Below are positions 9,988-19,111 of a stretch of DNA of 64,000 nt, in pieces. This DNA comes from Luminiphilus sp. (GTDB lineage Bacteria > Pseudomonadota > Gammaproteobacteria > Pseudomonadales > Halieaceae): the NCBI GenBank assembly GCA_016779445.1, contig JADHNP010000001.1:24951-88950 (forward strand), read 5' to 3'. How positions within the stretch are numbered: position 1 is the first letter of the stretch; each line of letters starts with the position of its first letter. Both the position numbers and the translations under genes were made by a program. Below the pieces are notes generated by a model, which had not been told where the DNA came from, made no database searches, and saw nothing but the letters and a program-made list of their open reading frames with translations.

Positions 9988-11295
9988 ATGACGTCCACCC
10001 AGCACAACATTGCGTGGTTTCGATACACGGCGCCGTATATCAAGGCTCACCGTGGTAGCACTTTTGTGGTCTATCTGGGCAATGGGTGTCTAAACGCGCC
10101 AACGCTGATCACGCTGATACATGACCTCGCACTGCTGCATTCTTTGGGCGTGCGGCTGGTGCTGGTCCATGCGACCAGAGGGGCTATCGATGAGCGCCTT
10201 AGCATGAGTGGTCGGCCCGCAACATTTCATCAGGGTATCCGTGTCACCGACGACGCAACACTCGCGCTGGCCAGTGATGTTGCGTCGCAACAACGCCTCA
10301 AACTCGAGCAGCTTATTTCAATGGGGCTGCCAAATACGCCGCTTCGGGGTGCCAGACTGCGTGTGATGAGCGGCAATATTGTGACTGCGAAGCCACTAGG
10401 CATCCATGAAGGCATCGACTATTTGCACAGTGGCACGGTGCGCCGAGTCGACGCCGACGCGATCCGCGCGATCCTTGATCACGATGCCATTGCGCTTATC
10501 TCCCCCTTGGGCTACTCACCGGCGGGTGAGCTTTTCAATCTTAGCGCCAGCGAGGTGGCTGAGGCGGTGGCAGTGACAATCGAGGCTGACAAGCTAATTT
10601 TTCTGGACCAGCAGCCTGGACTCAACAACACCAAAGGCATTTTGATCAGGCAATCTACCGTCGCAGATGCAGCGCTTTTAGACATTCAGGATGCAGAGCA
10701 AAGACGCCTGCGCGACGCAGCATGTCAGGCGTGTGGCAATGGGGTGAAGCGTAGCCACCTGCTCAGTTACGAACGAGAGGGCGCGCTGCTAGAAGAGCTT
10801 TTCACTCATGACGGCGCCGGCACGCTGATTGCCCAAAACCCTTACGAGCAGGCGCGATCCGCAGATATCGACGATATTGCCGGCATTGTAGAACTGATCC
10901 GGCCTCTGGAAGAAAGTGGCGCGCTGGTGAGGCGGTCTCGAGAGCGGCTGGAAGAAGAAATCCATCACTTTGTCATACTGGAGCGAGACGGGCGCATTAT
11001 TGCCTGCGCGGCGCTCTACCCCTATCAAGAGGTCAACCTAGGCGAAATCGCCTGCGTAGCGACTCATCCGGACTACCGAAGAACTGGTCGTGCAGAGCAG
11101 CTATTGCATGAATTACTGGCGCGAGCCAGCGCACTGGCGTTGACCGATGTTTTCGCGCTGACGACCCAGAGCACCCATTGGTTTCTTGAGCAAGGCTTCA
11201 CGACCGGCTCTCAGGAACAACTTCCTGAAAAAAAGCAGCGTTTATACAATTGGCAACGCAATGCAAGCGTACTGGTGAGGCCCGTCTCAACCTGA
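9988..11295 (+). CDS. argA: Amino-acid N-acetyltransferase (N-acetylglutamate synthase)
   Basis: Amino-acid-kinase-like N-terminal domain (FVVYLGNGCL...) plus C-terminal GNAT domain (ACVATHPDYRRTGRAEQLL). Confidence 0.95.
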   Translation: MTSTQHNIAWFRYTAPYIKAHRGSTFVVYLGNGCLNAPTLITLIHDLALLHSLGVRLVLVHATRGAIDERLSMSGRPATFHQGIRVTDDATLALASDVASQQRLKLEQLISMGLPNTPLRGARLRVMSGNIVTAKPLGIHEGIDYLHSGTVRRVDADAIRAILDHDAIALISPLGYSPAGELFNLSASEVAEAVAVTIEADKLIFLDQQPGLNNTKGILIRQSTVADAALLDIQDAEQRRLRDAACQACGNGVKRSHLLSYEREGALLEELFTHDGAGTLIAQNPYEQARSADIDDIAGIVELIRPLEESGALVRRSRERLEEEIHHFVILERDGRIIACAALYPYQEVNLGEIACVATHPDYRRTGRAEQLLHELLARASALALTDVFALTTQSTHWFLEQGFTTGSQEQLPEKKQRLYNWQRNASVLVRPVST

Positions 11296-11349
11296 AGGCC
11301 AGCCAGTGTTAAGCTAAAGCCCCGTTTCTCATACCAATCGGAGAGTTCG

Positions 11350-13200
11350 ATGCCGCAATATCGATCCCGTACCTCTACAGCTGGACGAAATATGGCTGGC
11401 GCGCGCGCGCTCTGGCGCGCCACAGGTATGCAGGACGAAGATTTTGAAAAGCCCATCATCGCGGTGGTGAATTCGTTTACCCAATTTGTTCCAGGTCATG
11501 TGCATCTCAAGGATCTGGGTCAACTGGTGGCAAGAGAGATCGAAGCTGCCGGTGGCGTTGCCAAAGAGTTTAATACCATTGCCGTGGATGACGGGATTGC
11601 CATGGGCCATGACGGCATGCTGTACAGCTTGCCCTCGCGCGACCTCATCGCCGACTCAGTGGAATATATGGTCAACGCACACTGTGCCGACGCCATGGTC
11701 TGTATTTCCAATTGCGACAAGATCACTCCGGGAATGCTAAATGCTGCAATGCGGCTCAATATCCCTGTGGTCTTTGTATCGGGTGGGCCCATGGAAGCCG
11801 GCAAGACTGCCCTCTCTGAGCACAAGCTTGATCTAGTCGATGCCATGGTGATTGCTGCGGACAGCAACGCCGATGACGCCACCGTTGACGCCTATGAGCG
11901 TTCGGCCTGTCCCACCTGTGGTTCTTGCTCGGGCATGTTCACCGCCAACTCCATGAACTGCCTCACCGAGGCGCTGGGCCTCAGCCTGCCAGGCAATGGG
12001 TCGTTGCTTGCGACCCATGCTGACCGGGAGCAACTGTTCCTGCGCGCGGGACGCACGATAGTGGGGCTGGCGAAACGCTGGTACGAGCAAGACGATGCCA
12101 CCGCCTTACCTCGCGAAATTGCAAACCGTCGCGCATTCGAAAACGCCATGACGCTCGACATTGCAATGGGCGGCTCTACCAACACGATTCTGCATTTACT
12201 GGCCGCTGCACAAGAAGCCGGTGTGGACTTTGATCTGGCCGCGATTGATCAGCTCTCACGCAAGGTGCCGCAATTGTGCAAGGTTGCGCCCAGCACCCCG
12301 CTTTACCACATGGAAGATGTGCACCGAGCGGGAGGCGTCATGGCGATCTTAGGCGAGCTGGCGAGGAGTGAACTGCTGCATCTCGACTTGCCAACGGTCC
12401 ACAGCGAGAGCCTTGGGGAAGCACTCGCTCTCTGGGACATCATGCAAACCGACTCCGAAGAAGTGAAAACCCTCTTTGCCGCCGGCCCAGCAGGGATTCC
12501 GACCCAGCAAGCATTCAGCCAGAACCTGCGCTGGCCTACCCTCGATATGGATCGGGAGGGCGGTTGTATCCGCTCACGAGCGCACGCCTACTCTGAAGAG
12601 GGAGGCTTGGCCGTGCTGTTTGGCAACCTTGCCGAATCGGGATGTGTTGTCAAAACCGCAGGCGTTGAGGAGGATTCTTTGCGCTTCACCGGGCCAGCCC
12701 ATGTCTGCGAAAGTCAGGAAGCGGCGGTTGCGGATATTTTGGAGGACCGCGTCCAGGCTGGTGATGTTGTGATTGTGCGTTATGAGGGACCCCGGGGGGG
12801 GCCAGGCATGCAGGAAATGCTTTACCCCACCAGTTATCTGAAATCCAAGGGGTTGGGAAAGGCCTGTGCACTGATCACAGACGGCCGCTTCTCTGGAGGC
12901 ACTTCGGGGCTATCGATAGGCCATGTTTCGCCAGAAGCCGCTGCTGGGGGCACCATCGGATTGATCGAACCGGGCGATCCGATAGAAATTGACATACCGG
13001 CCAGGCGCATCAATGTGTTGGTCGACGAGGCGACACTCGCCGGTCGGCGCGAGGCCATGAATGCTAGAGCCCGTCCCTGGCAACCTGAAGCGGAACGTCC
13101 GCGACAGGTATCAACCGCGTTGAAGGTCTACGCCAGCATGGTGACTAGTGCCGATAAAGGGGCCATTCGCGATCAAAAACTGATTGCTGGCAGAGGCTGA
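11350..13200 (+). CDS. ilvD: Dihydroxy-acid dehydratase
   Basis: [54 protein letters not shown]. Confidence 0.98.
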   Translation: MPQYRSRTSTAGRNMAGARALWRATGMQDEDFEKPIIAVVNSFTQFVPGHVHLKDLGQLVAREIEAAGGVAKEFNTIAVDDGIAMGHDGMLYSLPSRDLIADSVEYMVNAHCADAMVCISNCDKITPGMLNAAMRLNIPVVFVSGGPMEAGKTALSEHKLDLVDAMVIAADSNADDATVDAYERSACPTCGSCSGMFTANSMNCLTEALGLSLPGNGSLLATHADREQLFLRAGRTIVGLAKRWYEQDDATALPREIANRRAFENAMTLDIAMGGSTNTILHLLAAAQEAGVDFDLAAIDQLSRKVPQLCKVAPSTPLYHMEDVHRAGGVMAILGELARSELLHLDLPTVHSESLGEALALWDIMQTDSEEVKTLFAAGPAGIPTQQAFSQNLRWPTLDMDREGGCIRSRAHAYSEEGGLAVLFGNLAESGCVVKTAGVEEDSLRFTGPAHVCESQEAAVADILEDRVQAGDVVIVRYEGPRGGPGMQEMLYPTSYLKSKGLGKACALITDGRFSGGTSGLSIGHVSPEAAAGGTIGLIEPGDPIEIDIPARRINVLVDEATLAGRREAMNARARPWQPEAERPRQVSTALKVYASMVTSADKGAIRDQKLIAGRG

Positions 13201-13201
13201 C

Positions 13202-14098
13202 TCAAGCGTCAGACAACGCCGCAAGATCGTCTCGCAATGCGATCAGGCGCGCCCTGAGCTTTTTATCCTGCTTCTCGGTGCGCATCAGAAGCACGTCCCG
13301 AGAAAGCTGCAGAATGACTTCCCCGTTGTGTTCGATACCCTCTCGGTAATCGGGTAGCAGCGCCTCATCACGGCCCGCAATAAGAGCCCTCACCTGATCG
13401 GCCCAATCTGGCTCATCGGCCAACAGAATATTTGATAACGCTAAAATCCAAACTCGCCGATCCTGCAACCAGAAATGATCCAGTCGGGTCATTTCAGCTA
13501 CACCCTCCTGCAGGCGGCGAGCTTGCTCGTCAGTCAGACGACCAAGATAACGTCCAAGCTGCTTATCAAACCGCTGTCCAAGATCGTCGCGATACTCTGC
13601 GTCACTGCGTGCCAGACGATCCGCCTCGAACGCCTCCTGTTTTGCCAGCAACGCTTCAATAAAGTCGGCGCGCTGAGCAGACGTCAGGTTTTCACCCGTA
13701 CTCAGCAATAGCTCAAGGAATCGATCCTGTAATCGGATAGCCGCAGATTCAATGCCTTCTGCCATAGATCGCGTCGCTGCAAGCGACACATCAGTGTCAA
13801 GAATTACCAGCGCATCATCGAGGAGCAGGACATATTCTGGTAACTCCTCCTGTCTATGCCACTCAAGCAGCGCATCCAACCGCTCATCAAAGCGCGCCTG
13901 TTGATCACGATCCAAGGTGACATAGTCATCGAGATACCACCGAATAAGGATATCTGCGCGGTTGTAAATAACTTGGGTTGCTGAGCAACCATTCAGAATC
14001 GCTACGATCAGCAGGCAGCCGAGAAGTGCCCAGCGCGTTACCGACGGGCGACGACGTTGAGCCAGGAACGCAGGTAAACAAACCTGTCCTGTCTTCAT
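13202..14098 (-). CDS. Putative lipoprotein (DUF6279-like)
   Basis: Signal peptide with lipobox LLIVAILNGC; YNRADILIRWYLDDYVTLDRDQQARFDERL. Start moved from 14254 to the ATG at 14098. Confidence 0.75.
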   Translation of the reverse strand: MKTGQVCLPAFLAQRRRPSVTRWALLGCLLIVAILNGCSATQVIYNRADILIRWYLDDYVTLDRDQQARFDERLDALLEWHRQEELPEYVLLLDDALVILDTDVSLAATRSMAEGIESAAIRLQDRFLELLLSTGENLTSAQRADFIEALLAKQEAFEADRLARSDAEYRDDLGQRFDKQLGRYLGRLTDEQARRLQEGVAEMTRLDHFWLQDRRVWILALSNILLADEPDWADQVRALIAGRDEALLPDYREGIEHNGEVILQLSRDVLLMRTEKQDKKLRARLIALRDDLAALSDA

Positions 14099-14118
14099 CT
14101 CACTCTTTGAGTTTCGGC

Positions 14119-15783
14119 TCAGGCGGCTCGGGCTAACACCAGACCTCGCCCATCGAGAGCGGAAAGAATCGCTGCCAGAGAAGCCTGCACAATGTCGTGG
14201 CTGCGGCCCACCCCGCAAGGGCGTTCTCCATCGATGTTGAGCTGTACGTAACACACCGCCTCCGCATCAGCACTTTGTCCCAACGTGTGCTCAGAATATT
14301 CCACCACAACGAGGTGTCGTCCGGTAAAGTTTTCCATCGCTTGAACAAAAGCATCGACCACACCGTTCCCGTGCCCCGACAGTATGACATTGCCATTGGG
14401 ACCATGCAGGGTCACCTCCAGACCGTCAGAGCCTCCCTGTCGCGACAATTGATAATCACCCAGTTGCCACCGCTCCGAGGTGCTCAAATAAGTCGCGCCG
14501 AATAGCGCATAAATATCATCAGAAGACACTTCAGATTCGCTGTCCTCCGCCAGTCCCTGTACGGCGCTGCTGAAATCTAACTGCAGCCAACGTGGCAACT
14601 CCAGACCATGATCACGCCTCAGGACGTGTGCAACACCGCCCTTGCCAGACTGACTATTAATCCGTATCACCTCTTGATAAGTACGGCCGATGTCAGAGGG
14701 GTCAATAGGGAGGTACGCAACATCCCAAGCGTCGTCATCACTGCGCTTGGAGAGACACTTGTGAATCGCATCCTGATGACTACCGGAAAATGCAGTAAAG
14801 ACAAGCTCTCCCGCATAGGGGTGTCGCGGATGAACCGGTAATTGCGTGCATTCCCGGGCCACAGTGCATATTTCGTCCATGTGACTGAAATCGAGCTCCG
14901 GATCGATGCCCTGGCTGTAAAGATTCATCGCCATGGTCATGATATCCATATTACCGGTTCGCTCCCCGTTGCCCAGCAACGTCCCTTCAACACGATCCGC
15001 CCCTGCCATGACGCCCAGCTCCGCAGCAGCCACTGCGCAGCCCCGATCATTGTGGGTGTGAAGCGAAATAATCAGTGCTTCACGGTGCTTAATCTGATCA
15101 CAAAATCGCTCTATCTGATCGGCATAAATATTGGGCGTGCTCATCTCTACTGTGGCAGGCAAATTAATGATAACCGGCTGCTCCGGTGTCGGAGCCAGCA
15201 CCTCATTGACAGCGTCGCATACGGTTACCGCAAACTGTAATTCTGTGCCAGTAAAGCTTTCGGGGCTGTATTCGAAAACCCATTCGGTCTCGGGACGCGC
15301 CAGTGCCGCCTCCTTGACCAAACGGGCCCCGTTAACGGCAATATCGCAAATGCCTTGCCGATCTAGCCCAAAGACATATTCCCGCTGCACGGTTGATGTG
15401 CTGTTGTAAAAATGCACTACGGCACGGCGAACTCCATGAAGCGCCTCGAAGGTTTTCTCTATAAGATCTGGCCTTGCTTGCGTTAATACCTGCACAGTGA
15501 CATCTGCCGGTATCCGGTCCTCCTCAATCAGTTTCCTCAAAAAATCGAAGTCATGACTGGAGGCTGAGGGGAAGCCCACTTCTATTTGCTTGAACCCAAT
15601 AGCCAGCAGTAGTTCCCATAGACGGAGTTTTTGCGCCGCGTTCATGGGCTCTACCAACGCTTGATTACCATCGCGAAGATCTACCGAGCACCATTGGGGT
15701 GCGCGACTGATGACGCGATCAGGCCAGCGACGATCAGTTTTAACGATAGGCTGAAAAGCGCGGTATTTACGATGATCGAAGCG
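14119..15783 (-). CDS. leuA: 2-isopropylmalate synthase
   Basis: APQWCSVDLRDGNQALVEPM, EVGFPSASSHDFDF, HTHNDRGCAVAAAELG; LeuA dimer/allosteric C-terminus. Start moved from 15858 to MRFDHRKYRAFQP. Confidence 0.95.
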   Translation of the reverse strand, partial: RFDHRKYRAFQPIVKTDRRWPDRVISRAPQWCSVDLRDGNQALVEPMNAAQKLRLWELLLAIGFKQIEVGFPSASSHDFDFLRKLIEEDRIPADVTVQVLTQARPDLIEKTFEALHGVRRAVVHFYNSTSTVQREYVFGLDRQGICDIAVNGARLVKEAALARPETEWVFEYSPESFTGTELQFAVTVCDAVNEVLAPTPEQPVIINLPATVEMSTPNIYADQIERFCDQIKHREALIISLHTHNDRGCAVAAAELGVMAGADRVEGTLLGNGERTGNMDIMTMAMNLYSQGIDPELDFSHMDEICTVARECTQLPVHPRHPYAGELVFTAFSGSHQDAIHKCLSKRSDDDAWDVAYLPIDPSDIGRTYQEVIRINSQSGKGGVAHVLRRDHGLELPRWLQLDFSSAVQGLAEDSESEVSSDDIYALFGATYLSTSERWQLGDYQLSRQGGSDGLEVTLHGPNGNVILSGHGNGVVDAFVQAMENFTGRHLVVVEYSEHTLGQSADAEAVCYVQLNIDGERPCGVGRSHDIVQASLAAILSALDGRGLVLARAA

Positions 15784-15946
15784 CATATCTGTCACGTTGG
15801 TAATCCTGCTTTGGGGTAGCGGTGAGTAGTGTAACCGCGCCAAGACAGCGTTAAACACTTTTTTGAGCGATATTTCCTTTATATTGAGCGTTTATCACTA
15901 ATATATGATATTTTTAATGCATATTTGACTAATATCAGCCCATTAT
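15784..15946. promoter_or_regulatory. Divergent leuA / lrp-like control region
   Basis: AT-rich spacer with paired direct repeats TTGAGCG (15863, 15884) and ACTAATAT (15897, 15928). Confidence 0.5.
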
Positions 15947-16438
15947 ATGAATCAATCACACTCTCCTTTGGATCGAATGGACCACCGTATCCTGCAGGTT
16001 TTACAAGAGGATGCCGGCCTTAGTAATTTGGAACTGGCGGAGCGTGTTGGACTATCGGCCACTCCCTGCGCCAGACGAGTGAAGCGGCTGATCTCCGAGA
16101 GAGTAATCACCCATCAAGTCGCAATGGTAGATCCGAAAAAGCTGGGGCTGAACCTCACAGCACATATTAGCGTCACAATGGACCGACATACTCCCGATCG
16201 CTTTACGCTTTTTGAACAGATGATCTCAGAGCTGCCGGAGGTGGTTGATTGCTGTGTGGTGACGGGCCAGAGCGCCGATTACCTTCTGAAAGCGGTGGTC
16301 CGAGACATGGCTCACTACGAGCAATTCTTATTGGGGAAGCTGACTAGAATAGAGGGGGTGTCAGGCGTTCACTCCAGCTTTGAACTGCGGCGCGTTGTCA
16401 CACGCACCGCCGTGTCCGCCCCTGCAGCGGACCGCTAG
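15947..16438 (+). CDS. Lrp/AsnC family transcriptional regulator
   Basis: LDRMDHRILQVLQEDAGLSNLELAERVGLSATPCARRVKRL HTH plus RAM-like C-terminal domain. Confidence 0.95.
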   Translation: MNQSHSPLDRMDHRILQVLQEDAGLSNLELAERVGLSATPCARRVKRLISERVITHQVAMVDPKKLGLNLTAHISVTMDRHTPDRFTLFEQMISELPEVVDCCVVTGQSADYLLKAVVRDMAHYEQFLLGKLTRIEGVSGVHSSFELRRVVTRTAVSAPAADR

Positions 16439-17091
16439 CGCGCCGCCAACTCTTTCTCTATGAGGTGCCGCGCAATGTCCAGCATATTGGTCTGGTTACC
16501 GGCGCCTCTAGTTTCGATCAGGTATTTACCTGCAACCATCAAGGTCGGGGTACCAGACACCTTTGCCGAGCGCGCGCGGGCATCGGCCTGCCTCACCTGC
16601 GAATCGACACCAAAAGAATCATAGGCGTTATCGAACTGCTCAGGGTCGACACCGTTATCTTCGAACAAATCACGAAGTGCCAGCCGGGAGACCAGTCGTT
16701 TTCGCTGCACGTGCATAGCGTCAAAAATGACGGGGTGCATCACGGCTTTGACGCCAAGTACTTCGGCAATATAAAACGCTTTCGCATGCATACGCATGGG
16801 GTCATTCCATACTGCGGGAGACGGCTTCACCACTGCGCCATCTGGCAACTGTTTTCCCCACGCCGTCAGCATGGGTTCGAAGGTATAGCAATGACCACAG
16901 CCGTACCAAAAAAATTCTGTCACAACAACATCGTCGGACTTACCGACCGCAACCGGTGGTGTGATCACTTGATAATGCTGGCCCTCTACCCAACGCTCTT
17001 CCGCCGACAGGCTAAGGCTGAAGATGCAGCTGACCGCTAACGTGAGCCCAAGGAAGGGCGAAATAGCTGAGCGCAGATGATAAAAAGACAT
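16435..17091 (-). CDS. dsbA: Thiol:disulfide interchange protein DsbA
   Basis: Signal peptide; FFWYGCGHCYTFEP (CGHC active site); SGTPTLMVAGKY cis-Pro loop. Confidence 0.95.
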   Translation of the reverse strand: MSFYHLRSAISPFLGLTLAVSCIFSLSLSAEERWVEGQHYQVITPPVAVGKSDDVVVTEFFWYGCGHCYTFEPMLTAWGKQLPDGAVVKPSPAVWNDPMRMHAKAFYIAEVLGVKAVMHPVIFDAMHVQRKRLVSRLALRDLFEDNGVDPEQFDNAYDSFGVDSQVRQADARARSAKVSGTPTLMVAGKYLIETRGAGNQTNMLDIARHLIEKELAAR

Positions 17092-17149
17092 GGGTTATCC
17101 CTCCTTGGAACGCATTCTTAAGACTTCCCGCACCACTGAAACAAAAAGA

Positions 17150-17800
17150 TCAGAGGCCGGGCTGCAAACCGGCAATATAACTCGCGACCGCTTCAATCTC
17201 CATGTCACTCATGCCAAACGCTGTAGTGCGCATAATTTTTGCCTCGCCTCCGTTGGTGCGGCCCGTAGGGTCTTCGTACCCCTTACGAAACATTTTCAAC
17301 TGCGAGACGAGATAATCAGCATGCTGTCCGCCTAGTGCCGGGTACCCCGCTGGACCATTGCCGTTTCCGGTCGGACTATGACAGCCCGAGCAAGCAGGTA
17401 CTTGTCGCTCCGCGATGCCTGCCAGATAGACTTTCCGACCTAAGTCGACTTTATCTGGATCCGCACTGCCACCTGAGCGGGCCTGAGCGGTATAAAAGGC
17501 CGCAATGTCAGAGAGGTCCTCGTCAGTCATGTTATCGACCTGCCCGGCCATCAGCGCAACCGGACGTCGGCCATCGCGGATATCTTTCATTTGCTTGAGC
17601 AAGTACTTGTGTCCAAGGCCTGCGAGCTTTGGGAAAGTCGGCGCTGCACTGTTGCCATCAACCCCATGACACGCAACACAGGTAGCGGCCTTTGCCTGAC
17701 CCGCCTCAACATCACCGCTGGCGGCTAGTGCACTGGCGTTCGCCAACAGCGACATCACGGCCGCAAAGCCAAGTGTCGTTTTCATCACAAACTGGAGCAT
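17150..17800 (-). CDS. Diheme cytochrome c4
   Basis: Signal peptide plus two CxxCH motifs (CVACH, CSGCH) in tandem cytochrome domains. Confidence 0.93.
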   Translation of the reverse strand: MLQFVMKTTLGFAAVMSLLANASALAASGDVEAGQAKAATCVACHGVDGNSAAPTFPKLAGLGHKYLLKQMKDIRDGRRPVALMAGQVDNMTDEDLSDIAAFYTAQARSGGSADPDKVDLGRKVYLAGIAERQVPACSGCHSPTGNGNGPAGYPALGGQHADYLVSQLKMFRKGYEDPTGRTNGGEAKIMRTTAFGMSDMEIEAVASYIAGLQPGL

Positions 17801-17877
17801 AAATTTTCCCGTCGCTTTTTCTGAGCCTGCTGGCGATATGCAATCACAGGCTCTCTCTATATTTCAAGGGTCGATGC

Positions 17878-18192
17878 TTACTGTGCAGTCGCCATATAGG
17901 TAATCAACGCTGCGTAATCCTCGTCGCTACAGCTGTTGCACAACCCGCCAGGCGGCATGGCGTTAAGGCCATTGCGCACCGATGCTACAAGCGCGTCCAT
18001 GCCCTTTTCAAGACGGGGTGCCCACGCGTCGACGTCGCCAGTGGCTGGAGCGCCCGCCACACCCACGGCATGACATGCACCACAAGACGCGGCGTACTGA
18101 GGCGGGGGATCGCCAGCAAGTGCCACGGGCACAGCAAGGGCCGCCGTGACGGCAACCAACAAAGACTTATTGCGAATAAATGTCAAAGATTT
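17878..18192 (-). CDS. Cytochrome c5 family protein
   Basis: Signal peptide, CGACH heme motif, GLCNSCSDEDYAALITYM; start moved from 18222 to MKSLTF. Confidence 0.88.
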   Translation of the reverse strand, partial: KSLTFIRNKSLLVAVTAALAVPVALAGDPPPQYAASCGACHAVGVAGAPATGDVDAWAPRLEKGMDALVASVRNGLNAMPPGGLCNSCSDEDYAALITYMATAQ

Positions 18193-18457
18193 CATGGTCA
18201 GACCCTCTGCTAAATCGAACACTATTTCTGTCGGAGAAGACAGCGGTCTTCACCGGCGGAGCGTTATACTTTTACGAAGTAAAATATGCACCGGCTCAGG
18301 CGCTCAAACGCTGTTACCTGTCGTCGTCCTCATAATGACCCAGAGGCCACGGCAACAACGATATCTCTACTCCCCTCACGAAGACGACCGGTTTATGGGG
18401 CCCCTACGCTAAGAGCGTGGCATTATAGACGTTCCGAGTCCGGGCACAAATCGCAAA

Positions 18458-19108
18458 ATGAATGATCTCAGCGCCGCGCCGCCACCCGCCAACTTCCGTC
18501 ACGCCGCTTTTTTACAAAGCGCAAGTGCGATTGAAAATGCCCCCTCAGATCTCGGTTGGGAAGTGGCTTTCGCTGGCAGGTCAAACTCCGGAAAGTCGAG
18601 CGCAATCAATACATTAACAGGGCAAAAAAAGCTGGCAAGAACATCGCGTACCCCGGGGCGGACGCAACTCATCAATTTTTTTGCGCTGAGCGACAACCAG
18701 CGATTGGTCGATCTACCGGGCTATGGGTTTGCCAAAGTGCCACTGGCGGTAAAGAAAAAATGGAATCAGCAACTGGAGCGGTATCTTCAACACCGCCAGA
18801 GCCTAAGGGGGCTCGTGATACTGATGGACATTAGGCATCCACTGACAGAGCCTGACCAGCAAATGCTGGGCTGGGCAGTTACCGCCGGCATGCCAGTACA
18901 TATTTTGCTCACAAAGTGTGACAAGCTAAAGCGCGGTCCCGCTCAAAACACCCTGCTAACAGTTCGCGGCCAGCTCTCTGCGCACGCTGAGTTAGTGAGC
19001 ATGCAGCTCTTTTCATCTTTAAAAGGTCTTGGTGTTGACGAGCTAGGACGTCAATTGAATCGATGGCTTACGGATGACTCCGTGCTAGACGCTAACGAAA
19101 CACCATAG
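18458..19108 (+). CDS. engB: Ribosome biogenesis GTP-binding protein
   Basis: [49 protein letters not shown]. Confidence 0.97.
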   Translation: MNDLSAAPPPANFRHAAFLQSASAIENAPSDLGWEVAFAGRSNSGKSSAINTLTGQKKLARTSRTPGRTQLINFFALSDNQRLVDLPGYGFAKVPLAVKKKWNQQLERYLQHRQSLRGLVILMDIRHPLTEPDQQMLGWAVTAGMPVHILLTKCDKLKRGPAQNTLLTVRGQLSAHAELVSMQLFSSLKGLGVDELGRQLNRWLTDDSVLDANETP

Positions 19109-19111
19109 GCC

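Noticed and set aside
16465-17040. 191-aa + strand ORF opposite dsbA
   Set aside because: Fully antisense to a confident gene, composition looks like shadow-frame translation.
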